Shown here piece after piece: positions 33,432-45,880 of a DNA stretch of 64,000 nt. The DNA comes from Angiostrongylus vasorum (taxonomy: Eukaryota > Nematoda > Chromadorea > Rhabditida > Metastrongylidae), in the NCBI GenBank assembly GCA_018806985.1, contig JADANN010000409.1, positions 372,001-436,000 of the forward strand, in the 5' to 3' direction. The position numbers and the translations under genes are program-made. The notes below the pieces were generated by a model. It did not search any database. It was not told the origin of the DNA and worked only from the letters and a program-made list of their open reading frames with translations. Position 1 is the stretch's first letter; the number at the start of each line of letters is the position of its first letter.

Positions 33432-34099
33432 CTGTAGTTTAAATAAGAGAACGATATTGGAGCCGAAATAAGAAGACATTCAGGCCGGAGACAAAATACA
33501 AATGAGTCATGCTCGAGAAGCATTATGAATCCAAACGACACGTTCTCCACTTATTGAACAAATTATTGTCGTGAATCGGAAACTTCGTCAAAAAGTTTGC
33601 CTGGGAGGTTTGAACTATTGAACTATACTAACTAAACTAACTAACGAGGTTTGAACTCGAAGTGATTAGAACTAGTAGTTAGAAAGTTAGACACTCACTA
33701 CAGCTGCGATCAACAATCATAGTTTGTACGTTTAAAAATCTGTCCCTGACCCCACTAGTGCTTAAGTTGCTTGTAACATTCGGGTGATCATGGCGAGTAG
33801 TCGTTGACTATGTCAAAGTGAACGTGATTAGCTAAGTACATGAAATCGCCTTGTCTTAATGCCCTGGAGGCACCATAGAATGAATTTCGTACAAAGCTCG
33901 TTGAATTTCTCCACAGACACGCATACTTAGTACGAGCGAAAGATCATTTCACCAGACAACGACTACTTCCCTCAGAGAAAACAATGTATTCAGAATGATT
34001 CTAGAGCTTTTGTGGTTGGAAAATTCGAAATTCTACTTATTTGATTCAGCTGGATCATGGATTCCGCTTTTTACGCGCTTAATCTCGTTACTTTAAGCT

Positions 34100-34245
34100 C
34101 AATAATACTGAAAATATTTGCAAAACTCCGGACCGCAGGTGTCTGCAGTGGCGAACGAACGCGCTACTACCCTTTACGGGGCTATTGTGTTCATTACCAC
34201 ACCTTGCGGGCCCTTCGTTTCGCCTGTCTCTCAGCTAGTTCTATC
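34100..34245 (-). repeat. SINE family B, copy B5
   Basis: Fragment with GACCGCAGGTGTCTGCAGTG and the CTCTCAGCTAGTTCTATC end. Confidence 0.7.
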
Positions 34246-34876
34246 TCGTTACTTTAGAAATTTTCTCCCTTTCTATGATCGTTTCACTCAACACTCTAAA
34301 GACATGTGGCAACGATAACCTCAAATGTACTTGATTTGCATGTGAGTAAATATCAACAAAGGCCTTTTGTTTAGAATCTGAATTGATCTAGCGATGCAGT
34401 GGATGCGGTAGAGAGAGCAAAAGATGAGAAACATTTGGCGCCTTCACTAATACACAATGATGAGAATGGTCTGGTGTAAGGATGTGGTAAAAATCGTAGT
34501 TGTTGAGTAATGTTTCTATCTGATCTCAAGAAACCGATCTTAGAGGAGGGAATGAATCATTCATTCATTATGACGACGTAGATGACGACGGTGCATAGAT
34601 GATGTAGCAGGACATTCAGCTGTGGTCTGAACAACCCAGAATCGGATCGGAATGACATTTATACTTATAGGCAAGAGGAAGGAAAACCACATATCCTGAT
34701 GATACGATTTTTTTATTCCTTTTTGTTAGCAGAACACGTTCAGGTCGTCATCATGGAGTTAAAAAATTTTTTTCATAACGCGATGGATTCGTAATGGAAT
34801 CTATCCGATGTCGTGACGAAGTGATTTAACCATGAGAACGACAGACGCAAAACTATTCTTTGATGAACGAAGATAC

Positions 34877-34959
34877 CTTTTAAACGATTCCTTATGAATG
34901 TCGCACACCCTCCTGACGGCCGATTTTCACGGATGTGGAGTGCTTGTAGTTGCGTTCGA
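34877..34959 (-). CDS. Candidate exon, unrecognised
   Basis: Acceptor GGCTTCTTTGTGTAG, donor AAAAG|GTATCT, 83 bp with one open phase encoding a basic segment (RENRPSGGCATFIRNRLK). It is upstream of the gene ending at 20,534, but its phase does not fit the next known exon, so another exon would be needed. Confidence 0.35.
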
Positions 34960-35084
34960 CTACACAAAGAAGCCAAATTTAGCCAAATCTTGTTAAATAA
35001 CGTATAAAAAGACGGATTGGAAAAAAGCTGGAAAAGGAATAATATACGGAAAAAGGCCAACAAAGGAGAAATTTAAAAAAAACT

Positions 35085-35350
35085 GAAGTGCTTGCATTGA
35101 TCAATCCCTCAGGGATGCCTCTGCATTCGACTCCTTTCGTATAATCATAGATGCGAGTGAACGCATATTTCGCTTATACAATGACCAGCGAGGATGTAGC
35201 GATGAATCAAAACAATGTTCTTATCCTTCCAGAGAAGTATAGTGAGCTCGCTAGGATATGACGCCTGCTGAGTTCGTTTCAGAGGATCGAACCAGAGACC
35301 TATCTAGTGTATATTGCATGACACTTCCAACTACTGCGCACCATGCGCCT
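35085..35350 (-). repeat. SINE family A, copy A9 (diverged)
   Basis: GATCAATCCCTCAGGGATGC end and CTGCGCACCATGCGCC head are visible. Confidence 0.65.
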
Positions 35351-35505
35351 AAGTGGACTAAGCAAGCCGAAAGTTCTGTTGTGTGTGATCCATCTGAAAA
35401 CAGCTTCCCGTTGAGTTGATTTGGTTCGCTCTCTTTCGGAATCAGCTTATGACCCTCAATGAACGGCTGCAATACTTCACATAGAAGGTGTTGCTAAATA
35501 ATAGG

Positions 35506-35780
35506 TAAAAGGATAGAACTCTCGGCGTTGATCAATCCCTGAGAGTTGCGCCACGCACTCCACTTCATTAAGCATCGTTGGAGGTGATTGAATGCATATT
35601 TGGCCTTTACAATAATTCGCGGTGGCCTACCGATGTATCGACTCAGTGCTGCCATCCTCCCGGACAGGTATGGCATCAATTTGCCGACTCTGGGGAGGAT
35701 GGAAGGCTTAGTGAGCCTAGGGTGCGGGATCGAACCCATGCGTATTGCAGAGCACCTCGGACCACTAAGCCATACGCCTT
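35506..35780 (-). repeat. SINE family A, copy A10
   Basis: Nearly full-length copy in the same orientation as A9, about 150 bp away. Confidence 0.85.
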
Positions 35781-36509
35781 ATTCGACTGCGTGGATATTT
35801 CCTTTAAGGCGACAAAAATATTTTCTGTTGAAAACATATAAAGATAAGGAAAATGGAGGCTCTTTTCCAAGCGGACAAGGACTAAATTAGAGTGTCACTA
35901 CTTTTATAGGGTTTTAACAACAAAATCGTGAACGACATGTGGAAGAGAAAGATTGGAGTTCTGCACAATCTACATGAGCCTCACGGATCTCCCTAAAGTA
36001 GGCGAGGAGTGAGTTCGAATTCGTGTGCTTTATAAGGACACCAAAATATTAAAATGACATCATAATTAGGTGGAAAGAACTTGGACTCTGCGACTTTCTG
36101 GTAGTACTCAGGCAAAAAATATCGCTAACTTTAGATAATAAATGTAGGCGATGTTTGTAGTGCTTTAATACATATAAGCTTTTGCGTTACCGCACAAAAT
36201 GAGTTCGTTGTATTCGAGAGGAACAGACTGCGTCATTAGGACAGACTTGGAGATTTTTCTCGGAAAACAAATTCATAAGGGCAAATCCATTTCATATGAA
36301 ATCATTTTTAGGAAGTAATAAAAGAAGGTAATTGCGTTTTTATTCTTTCAGGTGAACGATACTTCCAGCTAGTAACTGTTGGTTAGGAAAAGTGATCTCG
36401 CTTCGATACTCTTTCAAGGGCGACTGAAGTCTTCATGAAAAAGTACGTCAAGAAAAGGAAAACAAAAAGTCGAAGAAAGAACAATGTTTAATCGCATTTT
36501 GATGCAAGA

Positions 36510-36793
36510 AGGGAGCGTGTGTCGCAGTGGTTGGAGGCGCCACTACGACACACACGTGGAATCGATCCCCGCGCCCATCGCTTATCAAGCCTTCCATCCC
36601 TCCGGGGTCGGCAAATTGGTACCAGACTTGTCTGGGAGGATAGCAGCACTGGCTCGATACAGCGGTAGGCCACCGCGAGTCATTGTAAAGGCCAGATATG
36701 CATTCAGTCACCTCCAACCCAACGATACTTAATGAAGTCGAATGCATGGCGCATCCCTCAGGGGATTGACCAACGCCGAGAGCTCTTTTTTTA
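36510..36793 (+). repeat. SINE family A, copy A11
   Basis: Full length, close to the apparent consensus (GTGTGTCGCAGTGGTTGGAG). Confidence 0.88.
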
Positions 36794-36914
36794 TGATGTA
36801 AGAATAAAAACATATTGCAAACCAGCCAGAACGCTAGAGATATTCGATAGTCCTATCCGTTATCTTCAATCTTTCAACCTATCAAATACAAAATAATTGA
36901 GTAATACTGCTGAA

Positions 36915-37250
36915 CGATGATGTGCAGCGCAGTACTACTGATACAGTTGAATACGTTCAAGAACATGGTTCGATTTCGCACCGGCCCGCACTGGCCCGCC
37001 CAAGCCCCCTCAGCCCTCCGGAGTCAGGAGATTGGTTACAGACTCGTCTAGGATGAACTGCATCCAGTCCACGAAATCTGACAACTACCTATGATCGAGG
37101 TCTTGGCAGACTTAACCAGAAATTTCAAGCGAAATCGATTCGGCCAACATTCAACAAAATTTCGAAGATCAGGGAGTTCTCAAAAAACAAGCGAACTCAC
37201 AAGCAAGACTCGAAAGCCCATATGGATAATGGACCTGTGGGGAAGAGTTA
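36915..37250 (+). repeat. tRNA-headed SINE, type D or A hybrid
   Basis: Head GTGCAGCGCAGTACTACTG, B box ATGGTTCGATTTCG, then an A-like body (CCTCCGGAGTCAGGAGATTG) with a different 3' part. Confidence 0.45.
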
Positions 37251-38101
37251 AATGGAAGAAGTACTGAGACCGCCACAATATGATGCCAGGTCGTGTGAAA
37301 TAAAAAAGCATTGGAAGATGAACCGATCGTGGAAGAAAACTGAAAGCTCAGCAACTCGTTGTGTTCGAATTAGTTGCATCTGCGCGCATGACGATATGTT
37401 CTCTATTTCACCTATTCCTCTACATGTCCTCGAATGAATAAAAAATGTACCGATGTTCGGCTGGATTTGGATTTTCTCAACAAACTGCGTCTCTCAAGTA
37501 GGCTGACGCGATTATTTGTACCTCATTGTGCTATTGTGCAAGTTATATGAGCAGTCCATTGGAATTAAATGTGAGCAGTACAAGAAAACATAAATTCATG
37601 AGACCCTTAAATTCAAAGAAATCCAACTCACTCAGGCAGAGAGCTTGAGCGAGCCGATGGATGATACCGACTGAATGAGTGACGGCATGGAGGCGTCAAT
37701 TAGCGACAGTGAAAAAAGAGAGCAAGGTGAATATGAACGAAAATGAGAGGTGAAATTATCCAACGGCATCAGCGACTGATCTAACCATCATCATTAGTGA
37801 AACCAGTGATGTTGATGACGTTTGTTGTTCTTCGTGTTTCCTTCTAGTCAGCACGAGTGGATTTGATAAAGTAGAGATAAAAAAGCGATAAAACGCTCAG
37901 CTTTAATCAATTCCTGAAGGATATGCTGTGCACTCGACCAAGTACCGTGAGAGATGAGTGAATGCATATCTACTCTATACAAGACTTGCGGTGGTCTACC
38001 GATGTACTAAGTCAATGTTCTTTTTTTCTTGTTCAGCAATCGCGAGGTTGTTAAACAGCATACATTTACTTCCATAGAAAAACACAATACAATACAACAG
38101 T

Positions 38102-38137
38102 AGCTGACGTTTCGGCAGTATCGCCTTCTTCAGAGCC
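38102..38137 (-). ncRNA. Hammerhead-like ribozyme motif, intact
   Basis: Core CTGAAGA, stem II GGCG/TGCC (one G-U pair), GAAAC, GTC, stem I GGCT/AGCT. Confidence 0.55.
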
Positions 38138-38232
38138 GCTTTTTACGTGCCTTCCAATGAGGAAGATTAGAACAGCTGATTATAGTCGCATAAGGTTGAT
38201 GACCTTCCTTATTGGAAGGCACGTAAAAAAGC

Positions 38233-38268
38233 GGCTCTGAAGAAGACGATACTGCAGAAACGTCAGCT
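38233..38268 (+). ncRNA. Hammerhead-like motif, stem II changed
   Basis: Inverted partner of 38,102-38,137. CTGAAGA and GAAACGTC are kept, but stem II has substitutions (GACG against TGCA). Confidence 0.45.
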
Positions 38269-38699
38269 ACTGTTGTATTGTATTGTGTTTTCTATGGAAG
38301 TAAATGTATGCTGTTTAACAACCTCGCGATTGCTGAATGAAAACGACGCATTCATATTCCAATGCCGAGGTTAATAGAAAGTCGATCCTGGGAACTGTTA
38401 TAAGTCAGTATTGTATCCTCCCAGACATATGCGGGATCGAGCCAATGACCATGTGTGCATTGCAGGGGCACTTCTTACCACTGTGTTACATGCACCATTG
38501 TGACAGAGGTAAGGTAAGATATAACTTATCGCCTAACCACTTAAACATTTACTACGGTGGAAACAAGACTCTCGCAAGAATGAATTAATGCGGGAAATTT
38601 TCAACCTGGTTGTAGTAACTGCAATCCTGTCGCCCACTTGAGTTATTCCTCAGTGGGTAGAATTGAATCGTTGCAGAAATAGATGAACACTGAGCTTCG

Positions 38700-39092
38700 T
38701 CCACCCGACGAAAAAATGAATAAATTCACACATTTGTTACAGGACACTTCCATTATTCTTATTGTTTTTGTCAAAAGTATGGCCACGAATTGTTTACAAA
38801 GCTCGGACGTGAGGTCTATGTCTACATTCGGATAGCCCTTTGGGCTTTCTACGACTATATGTGAAGCTTGTTTTCACGTGACTACTTCCAAAACATCTCC
38901 CATGTGGTCCCTAGTTATTTGATATCTAAATTTTGCAAGCCGAGCTATGCACTTATGCATGAATACGTCCATGATGTGGAAGATATTTGCTAATCCGGCA
39001 GTGAGTCTACTTCCTGAATACACATATCTGCGTCTCAAGGCGGTGACATGCTTTCCGCTCTTAATCCCCAATTCGCTATCACATGATGTCAC
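38700..39092 (-). pseudogene. Coding-like tract, unrecognised
   Basis: The minus-strand frame reads SGKHVTALRRRYVYSGSR, KCIARLAKFRYQITRDH, a stop, then VESPKGYPNVDIDLTSELC. It looks like a broken coding sequence. No family assigned. Confidence 0.25.
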
Positions 39093-39173
39093 TTAGCCTC
39101 ACCACCAAGTGAGTAAAGATCGGTCAGATAAGAGTACTCCTTAGGAAAGACCAGGAATACTATGCGTTACCCA

Positions 39174-39490
39174 AGGGCGCGTGCAGTTGAGTAAAGGTGC
39201 TGTGCAATACACACATAGTTGTCGGCTTTAATCCTAACCTACGGCTAACCAAGCCTTCTATCCCTTTAATGCTTGGTATCGCTTTAAGGTCAGTAACTTT
39301 GTACCAGGCTTGTCTGGGGAGAGGATAAAACACTGACTTGAGTCATTAATAGGCAACCTCGAGTTCTCGTATTGCTAAAGTATGCATTCAATGATCTCTA
39401 CGATGCTACGAATGGACTAGTATGCATGGCATGTTTCTATGGAAATGACCAACGGAACGCAATTCAACCTTTTATATCCCTTTATATGTC
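39174..39490 (+). repeat. SINE family A, copy A13 (diverged)
   Basis: Head GCGCGTGCAGTTGAGTAAAG, body TTTGTACCAGGCTTGTCTGG. Confidence 0.6.
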
Positions 39491-40283
39491 TTTATAGTTC
39501 GTTGCCAATGCCTCATCGATAATGAGAGCGATCCTTGGTGTCGGGCGGCGATACACAAAACACAGTGCATTCCACTAACAGAATTATCTAAACTAAGAAA
39601 AAGCTTCGAAATTATAACCTCAAACCGCTAGTAAGAGTACATCTATTCCACAGAAAAAAAGCTGCTAAGCTTGCAACGACTATTTTTCGCTAAACTTTGC
39701 AGGAACTAGAGTCGAATCACCAGAAGTGTGAGTTCTTTTGCTTCGTTTGAGCTAATGAAGGCGACTTGAGCGGCATGGCACCTAGTGGAGGTTAACTTCA
39801 ATGTTTAGTGAAATAAAATTAAGAATTTAATATATGAAGCTGTTGAATTCATCAAAACCTCAACAATTTCATTAAAGCTCTTATGTGAATACACTGAGTA
39901 AAGAGGCTCAGTAGGAAAGAACAACTGGCAGTTTTGGCTTTTAGAATTGCCAAGATCTCACACTAATCGCAAAAATTCACGAGGGAAAAAAAACCACATA
40001 AAGCAATTAATCGATAAGAAACTCAGGTTTAGATCAAAAGAAGATATTCGTTGAGAGGAGGTCGTTATTTGGTGGTAAGAACGACTTCCGGTATTACTGC
40101 TCTTCTACGTGGACAACGAAACTGAAGGAAGTGACAAACAAAGAAGTTGCACGGGCTCCGCCTTCTGTTCACTTGACCGCTCATCGCCGACGGGACAGAA
40201 AGCGAAGTACCATCAGATGACGCCAACCATAGAATGTTAAGAGAAATCCGTTTTAGAGTTAGAGTTAGAACTGAATACTAGAG

Positions 40284-40562
40284 AAGGCGTGTTTAGCGCA
40301 GTGGTTGGAGACTCCCTTCAAGACATAATCACCAGTTCGACCTCGTGACCCGAGCTGACCAAGCCCTTCATCCATCCGAGTCGGGAAATTACCATATGAT
40401 TTCTTTGGACGAAAACACTGAATTTATTCATCAGTAGCTGTCTGGAATCATCCTAGACACCAAATACATATTCATTTAGCTCTCAGACGAATAGTGGAGT
40501 TGAATGCATGGTTGATTTTTAAAGGGATTGATCAACATTCCACGCTTTATTCTTTATCTTTG
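40284..40562 (+). repeat. SINE family A, copy A14 (diverged)
   Basis: Head GCGTGTTTAGCGCAGTGG; 3' end TTCCACGCTTTATTC. Confidence 0.65.
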
Positions 40563-40711
40563 ACACGAACAATCTCCTTGCAATAACAATCATGCATTCG
40601 AAACCTCATTAGCCTTGTAGTATCACCTGGTCATAAAGCAAGATGAGCTTCAGGATCCTTACTTATTTATTCGAATTCCGCATGTTCCACTTCTTGGCAT
40701 TGTAAATCGCC

Positions 40712-40875
40712 TCACCTGCATCACCTGTCGTCCCGTTGATCGTCGAGTGACTCGAGCGGACGCCAGCAAATCTTCTATTTTTCCCTGTCCCGTGCAAGAG
40801 TAGCCCAGCGGATTCTGCTCGCTCTAAGAACTCGTTGAGCATCAGACCATTCTTCCAGGCTTTGTAAATACGGGT
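40712..40875 (-). mobile_element. RTE 3'-end fragment
   Basis: The reverse complement matches the last roughly 150 bp of the RTE copy at 48.05-48.19 kb, including the CACTCGACGATCAACGGGAC stretch. 5'-truncated insertion. Confidence 0.75.
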
Positions 40876-43060
40876 GAAAACTTTTGAGGAATATTTAAAC
40901 GTTTGACGTTATGGTCTTCTTAATGAAAGAACCTCAAGTGGTAGACAAAAAATGCATTCAGTCGCTCTAAATGTAAGCAATTATTGAATTACTTTTGCTA
41001 AAGACGAATAGAAAATTTCCGATGTTCACCGATCTTAACGGAAAATGTGGCTAGATATTTCTTAGATTTACTGAGCGGTGAATGCGAATTTTGTCTGTGG
41101 ATGATATGATGACCACCATTCTCTAGAATAGTATTGATTTCATGTTCTTCTGCTATGTATTCAAACGCAGGTCAGCTAAGGAGCTAAGGTTATCAACGAA
41201 CTGAATCGATCCAGAAACCGTTTGTCCCGTGGACGTCTCATTATCCTGCGCCAGGAGAATCCACGCTGTAGATGGAAGCCAAATAAGCAAGCCATACGCT
41301 AATATCTACATCGGAGGTCTTCGATGAATTTAAAAAGACTTCTCACAGAATTGCTGTATAAAATATCGTCTTTCGAAGTTTTGTAATTGTAGACGAAGAA
41401 TGTCATTTATCGTTACATTGTGAGTTGTCTATCACAACCAATCGGATATTCGAAAAATGCTTTCTACCGTGATTGATTCAGCTCTATCCCTTTTTTCAAT
41501 CGATCGAATCTACCTCTTCAATCGATAATGTCCAAAGGAAATATTGAATGTTTAAAATGATCGAAAATGGTTTCACCTAGAAAAAAAAAGGCTGAACTTA
41601 TAGAGTTAATCAGCAAATAGAATATTTCTATGTTGACTTCTGCCTACTACAACTTTTATGGCAGGGTATTATGCGAAATACAACCACAATGGTGATGAGA
41701 CATTTGCAAATTTCTGGACCGCAGATGTCTGCGGTGGGGACGAACGCGCTATTACCCTTCCAAGGTGCTAACGCGTTCACCACCACACCATGCAGGTCTT
41801 TCGTTTCGCCTATCTTTTCAGCTAATTTTCTATCGATCAGTGCCATCAGCATATTACATCATCACCGAATATTTCTACTTTGAATTTTTGAAATACTGGA
41901 CGATTAGGCTACTGAGTACAGTATAGTCTCATTAGAAACTACGAGGTTTCAGTGACCTCAACTAAATTGACCGCTTGGATTAAATGAAAGGGATTTGTCT
42001 CCGTCATGAATGCTACTCATTAAGGCCGACACCTATAATCGACGTGCATGCAATCATATAAGCATTTGTTAGCGCATATTTACATAAACTCGTTATAGTG
42101 AGGATTTACCACACTTCCATAAATAGCCTCTATAAAACGAAGAGATAAGAGCAGTTTTCAATCTGGTGTTAAAGTCCGAACGAATATATCATATGACTGT
42201 TACTAAGGAAATTCATCGTCTCCGTTGCTTTAAAAACAAGCAACGGTCTTCTATTTAGATAAATGTCGAGAAAATTCTCCATTCGGACGAGTTTTCACGT
42301 GATACAAATTCGCTTGGACGAGTTTTCCTGGGAGAGAGCAACGTGTGACTGTGCATAACAAAGAAAAGTGGCGATTTCTCAAGATATTAACGCTAGTACT
42401 CTGGTACAATTTCACATCAAACGTAGGCACACGCTGCTGTCATTCGCCTTTCGAATTTGTTCCAGCTTTCGTAGTTACCACAATATAAGCTTAAGGACAT
42501 AAAAAAGAAAACTACAACAACTGCTTATTATTTTCATATTTCTATACTTGCAAAACTACGGTAGTATTGAAAGGTTACGACAGCGGTTATGTTCTTTAGG
42601 AGGAATGAAGACGCGTATAGCTGAAGCGAATTAAATAATTCAGAGGTATTAAGAGATGTGTAACTGAAATATCTTTCCGAAGAAGAAAATACCCCTCATT
42701 ACTATCTGAGTGGGAGCATATCCCTCGTTGTTGTCTGAGTGGGAGTTTCAAAAAAATGAGAGCTACCCATTGTTGGTTTTTTCTTGATAATCTCCTCATA
42801 CAATCAATATGTAAATGAAAAACGTCATGTAGATTATTTCCTGTGTCAGTTGGTAATCTTGAGCTTTTTCTGTTTTTTCTCAGAATGTTTACAGAAATTT
42901 CGCTCCAATTAAAAATTGCAGTCTGACAGCTATTAGCTCATTCTTATGAAGTATTCAGTTAAATAACATACTTAAGAAGTAATTTTCTATGATTTGTGAT
43001 ACTTGCACTATAGTGTAGTAAACGACACACTTATACAGTAAATTGCTGTTCTTCACAATA
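40876..43060. other. Gene-poor stretch
   Basis: Apart from SINE B6 at 41,635-41,850 I see no exon or repeat family. Confidence 0.4.
41635..41850 (-). repeat. SINE family B, copy B6
   Basis: Contains ATGGCAGGGTATTATGCGAA through CAGTGCCATCAGCAT. Confidence 0.8.
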
Positions 43061-43061
43061 A

Positions 43062-43476
43062 AAGCATAAAGGATAAAGCCCTCGGCGTTGACCAACCCCC
43101 TGATTGATGCGCCATGCATTTGACCTCATTAAGCAACGTTGAAAGTGATTGAATGTGTATCTGGCTTTTGCAATGACTGGTGGTGGCCTACCAATGTATC
43201 GAATCAGTGCTGCCCTCCCAGACGGATATGGTCCCAAATTGCCGGCCTCAGAGGGATGCAGGTGCGCCTGGGACTCGGGTATTGGATCCCATATTGCGTA
43301 CTATAGTCATACTAAGCTTATCGATGTATCGAGCCAATGCTGCTATCCCTTCAGACAAGTCTGGTATCAATTTGGCAACCCCAGAGGGATAAAAGGCTTG
43401 GTGGGCCTGGGGAGTGAGGATCAATCTCATATTGCGTATTGCAGGGCGCCTTCGACCACTCCGCTACACGCATTCT
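43062..43476 (-). repeat. SINE family A, copy A15, with duplicated head
   Basis: One 3' end is followed by two successive head/body segments, each with GATGTATCGA(A/G)CC and a B-box region, so the copy is dimeric or a SINE-in-SINE insertion. Confidence 0.7.
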
Positions 43477-44157
43477 TTACAATAATCTATAATGCAGATG
43501 TTTCATCCCATACCAGATTGATACATGACATTTAATATGACCCTACAGTTTGCAACAACTCTCATTTCGTAAAACTTCAGTCCATCAGAAAGTGAGATAC
43601 TAAGTTCCAGTTTTACCTAAAAAAAAGCCAACGGAACGAAAAACGTTTTGTGGATGAAGCCGTTCTACAGTTGTCGTGCAATATTTTTTGCACTACGATG
43701 CTCTAGCTGACCAAATTGACAACACCGAAACGAGTGTGCATTGGTGTTATTGCAGGCAAGAAACAATTTATAAGATCGAACTATCTTCCTTTGATAGTAG
43801 TAGAAGAAGAAGAAAAAGAAGCAATGCGTAAGATGAAGCTGACTAATAGATACGCGCGGGATAATGTCATGCAGTAAGTACAGCCATCAATTTAGTTAAA
43901 TTGCTTTTTCGGACATTGGCGAATAATTTTCAACGCATAGTTGTTCATTGGTATTCAAACGTTGTTCTCTGCACCGCTTCATTTGCGTACTATCACCGAT
44001 TACAGTAGTAGTCACAGTAATTCCAAAGAATCCTTATTTACTATCTTATTCTTTAATTCTTCTTCCAAGAGATCGTTCTCATCACTACTCCTCACCTGGA
44101 ACTTGTAATGACAAGCCTTCAGCGAGCGTAGACAAAAAATATGAAAGTTATATCGAA

Positions 44158-44345
44158 AATGATGCTGAGATATTTGTAAAACTCCGCCTCCGCAGGTGTA
44201 GGTGAACGAGCGCCCTATTACCTTTTCGGGTGCTAACGCGTTCACTACTGCACAATGCGAGTCATTCGTTTCCTCTGTCTCTCAGCTAGTGTTCTGTCTA
44301 CCAAAAAATGTAATAGGCAGCAAATAAAAAGTTAACGTAATTTCG
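44158..44345 (-). repeat. SINE family B, copy B7, with inverted B terminus
   Basis: B fragment 44,158-44,302, then a plus-oriented B terminus (AATAGGCAGCAAATAAAAAG) at 44,310-44,335. Confidence 0.65.
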
Positions 44346-44801
44346 ATACTCAGAGAGAAAGATTCGTGTGTGATTCCTAAGATAACATCCACTTAGCTGC
44401 CATTTTAATGACTCGGTATGTTCTTTCCTCTCTAGAGTGCGAAAGATCCGTGCTATAGGGTTCTCAGGCTCCAACCCACCATCGTAAGTAGTGGTGCTGG
44501 CCAATGTGCATTTAATGGAGGAGGTTTTTCAAAATGTCAGCAATCCCAGGTGTTTGTCATCTTTTAGCTTAATTTACGGATGTAAACTGGATCTATTAGT
44601 AATCCATATGTTCATTTCTGAGAACTTTTTTTGCGACAAAATGAAAACGGATTGGGAACGATTGAATTACTGGTCAGAAGAATGCACAATTTCCTAAGTG
44701 CTTCTCACGAACGCTGCATATGAGAGAAACTGCTAGGTTTATTTAAATCTTCACAATATAAGTGAATTGAATAAATTCAAAAGTAGAAGCACAGGATGCT
44801 A

Positions 44802-44853
44802 CTTGAGGTTTTTCACTTCATCTTGAATGTCGCAGAATCCTGATCGAGCAATG
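44802..44853 (-). repeat. SINE family C fragment C2
   Basis: Only the TCATCTTGAATGTCGCAGAA segment. Confidence 0.6.
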
Positions 44854-45079
44854 CCTCATGAAGCCGACAAAATTGGCGGACCAAGAGAAAAGAAGAAAAA
44901 TATGACTGGAGTGGTTTCCTTTGAGAACACGATTGCTATAGTCTAACAAGACATCAAACACATATTTATACCAAATAGTGAAAAGTGCATGAGAATTTTC
45001 GCCTGGCTACAATTTAGAAGCGGGTACAGTACCCCATCCTTCCCATTCAGCACAACTGTATGTCTATTATTTAACTACT

Positions 45080-45445
45080 ATTTATTTACATGACCCGATA
45101 CTACACGTTGTAGAGACTGCGGTTGTTCTTTCATTCTCCCGAATATCTTTCGGAATTTCGTATGGGTGCCGCTGCTTTGCTGAAGACTTAGATTCCTTTA
45201 TAAATGTTGAGTGCTGATCGAGCAGATTCGCCTTGCAATCCTAGGAGGAAAGCCGTGCAAGAACGTTCTCATCCCACGAAATACCCAGCATCTGTGGATT
45301 CAAGACCTTTAACAACGCAAGACGTACTAATCTGCTCACCCCGAAGGGAAGTGATTAACCAAGGACTCAAGTGAGAGGTTTGCCTAGCTTGGTGAGGGAA
45401 CCGAACAAACGACTCGCCCTTTACTAGTGCTAGATATCGTTAGCC
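45080..45445 (-). repeat. SINE family C, copy C3 (diverged)
   Basis: Shares GAGTGCTGATCGAGCAGATT and CAATCCTAGGAGG; head partly lost. Confidence 0.55.
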
Positions 45446-45520
45446 TCTGTATTTCCCGTTTTATATTATGATAATTAAATTCGTTTAGATTTTTTCTGTT
45501 TCTGCATAATAATAAATAAG

Positions 45521-45880
45521 GTGGAGGGGCTGATGGTAGTGATGTCCGTCATCAGAAGCATGGTGTTAGTTCCATTCCGTTATTGGCCAATCAAGCCTCT
45601 CATTCATCCGGAGCCGGAAAATTGGTACCGGATTTGCTTGAGAAAAAAACTGCTTTCTGCAATCCAATTGAGAACGCTCCAGCCTGGTTATCTCAGGACT
45701 CCAGGGAGCATCGTCTCGATCAGGATTCTGCGACATTCAAGATGAAGTGAAAAACCCTCAAGTAGCATCCTAAGCCACACTTAGAAGTTGAAAGACCTCC
45801 GTGGATGATGAATGCGAGGAAACGAATCGAATGTGAGAAGTGCTGGGATCGGGTCATATAAAATAAAAAATAATCAAGGC
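45521..45880 (+). repeat. SINE family C, copy C4
   Basis: Full length, head to head with C3 across about 80 bp. Confidence 0.8.

Larger units (their letters stand above)
38032..38337. mobile_element. Foldback element with two outward hammerhead-like motifs
   Basis: Arms 38,032-38,165 and 38,205-38,337 are almost identical inverted copies around a loop of about 40 nt. Termini are TTCAGCAATCGCGAGG and its complement. It lies inside SINE copy A12. Confidence 0.9.
37893..38495 (-). repeat. SINE family A, copy A12, split by a foldback element
   Basis: SINE sequence runs 37,893-38,020 and resumes at about 38,402-38,495. The junctions AAGTCAATGTT and AAGTCAGTATT look like an 11-bp target duplication. 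Confidence 0.7.

Noticed and set aside
36340..36423. Minus-strand exon ending SIVHLKE and stop
   Set aside because: A strong acceptor (TATTCTTTCAG) reads into the same bases on the plus strand, so strand and reality cannot be decided.
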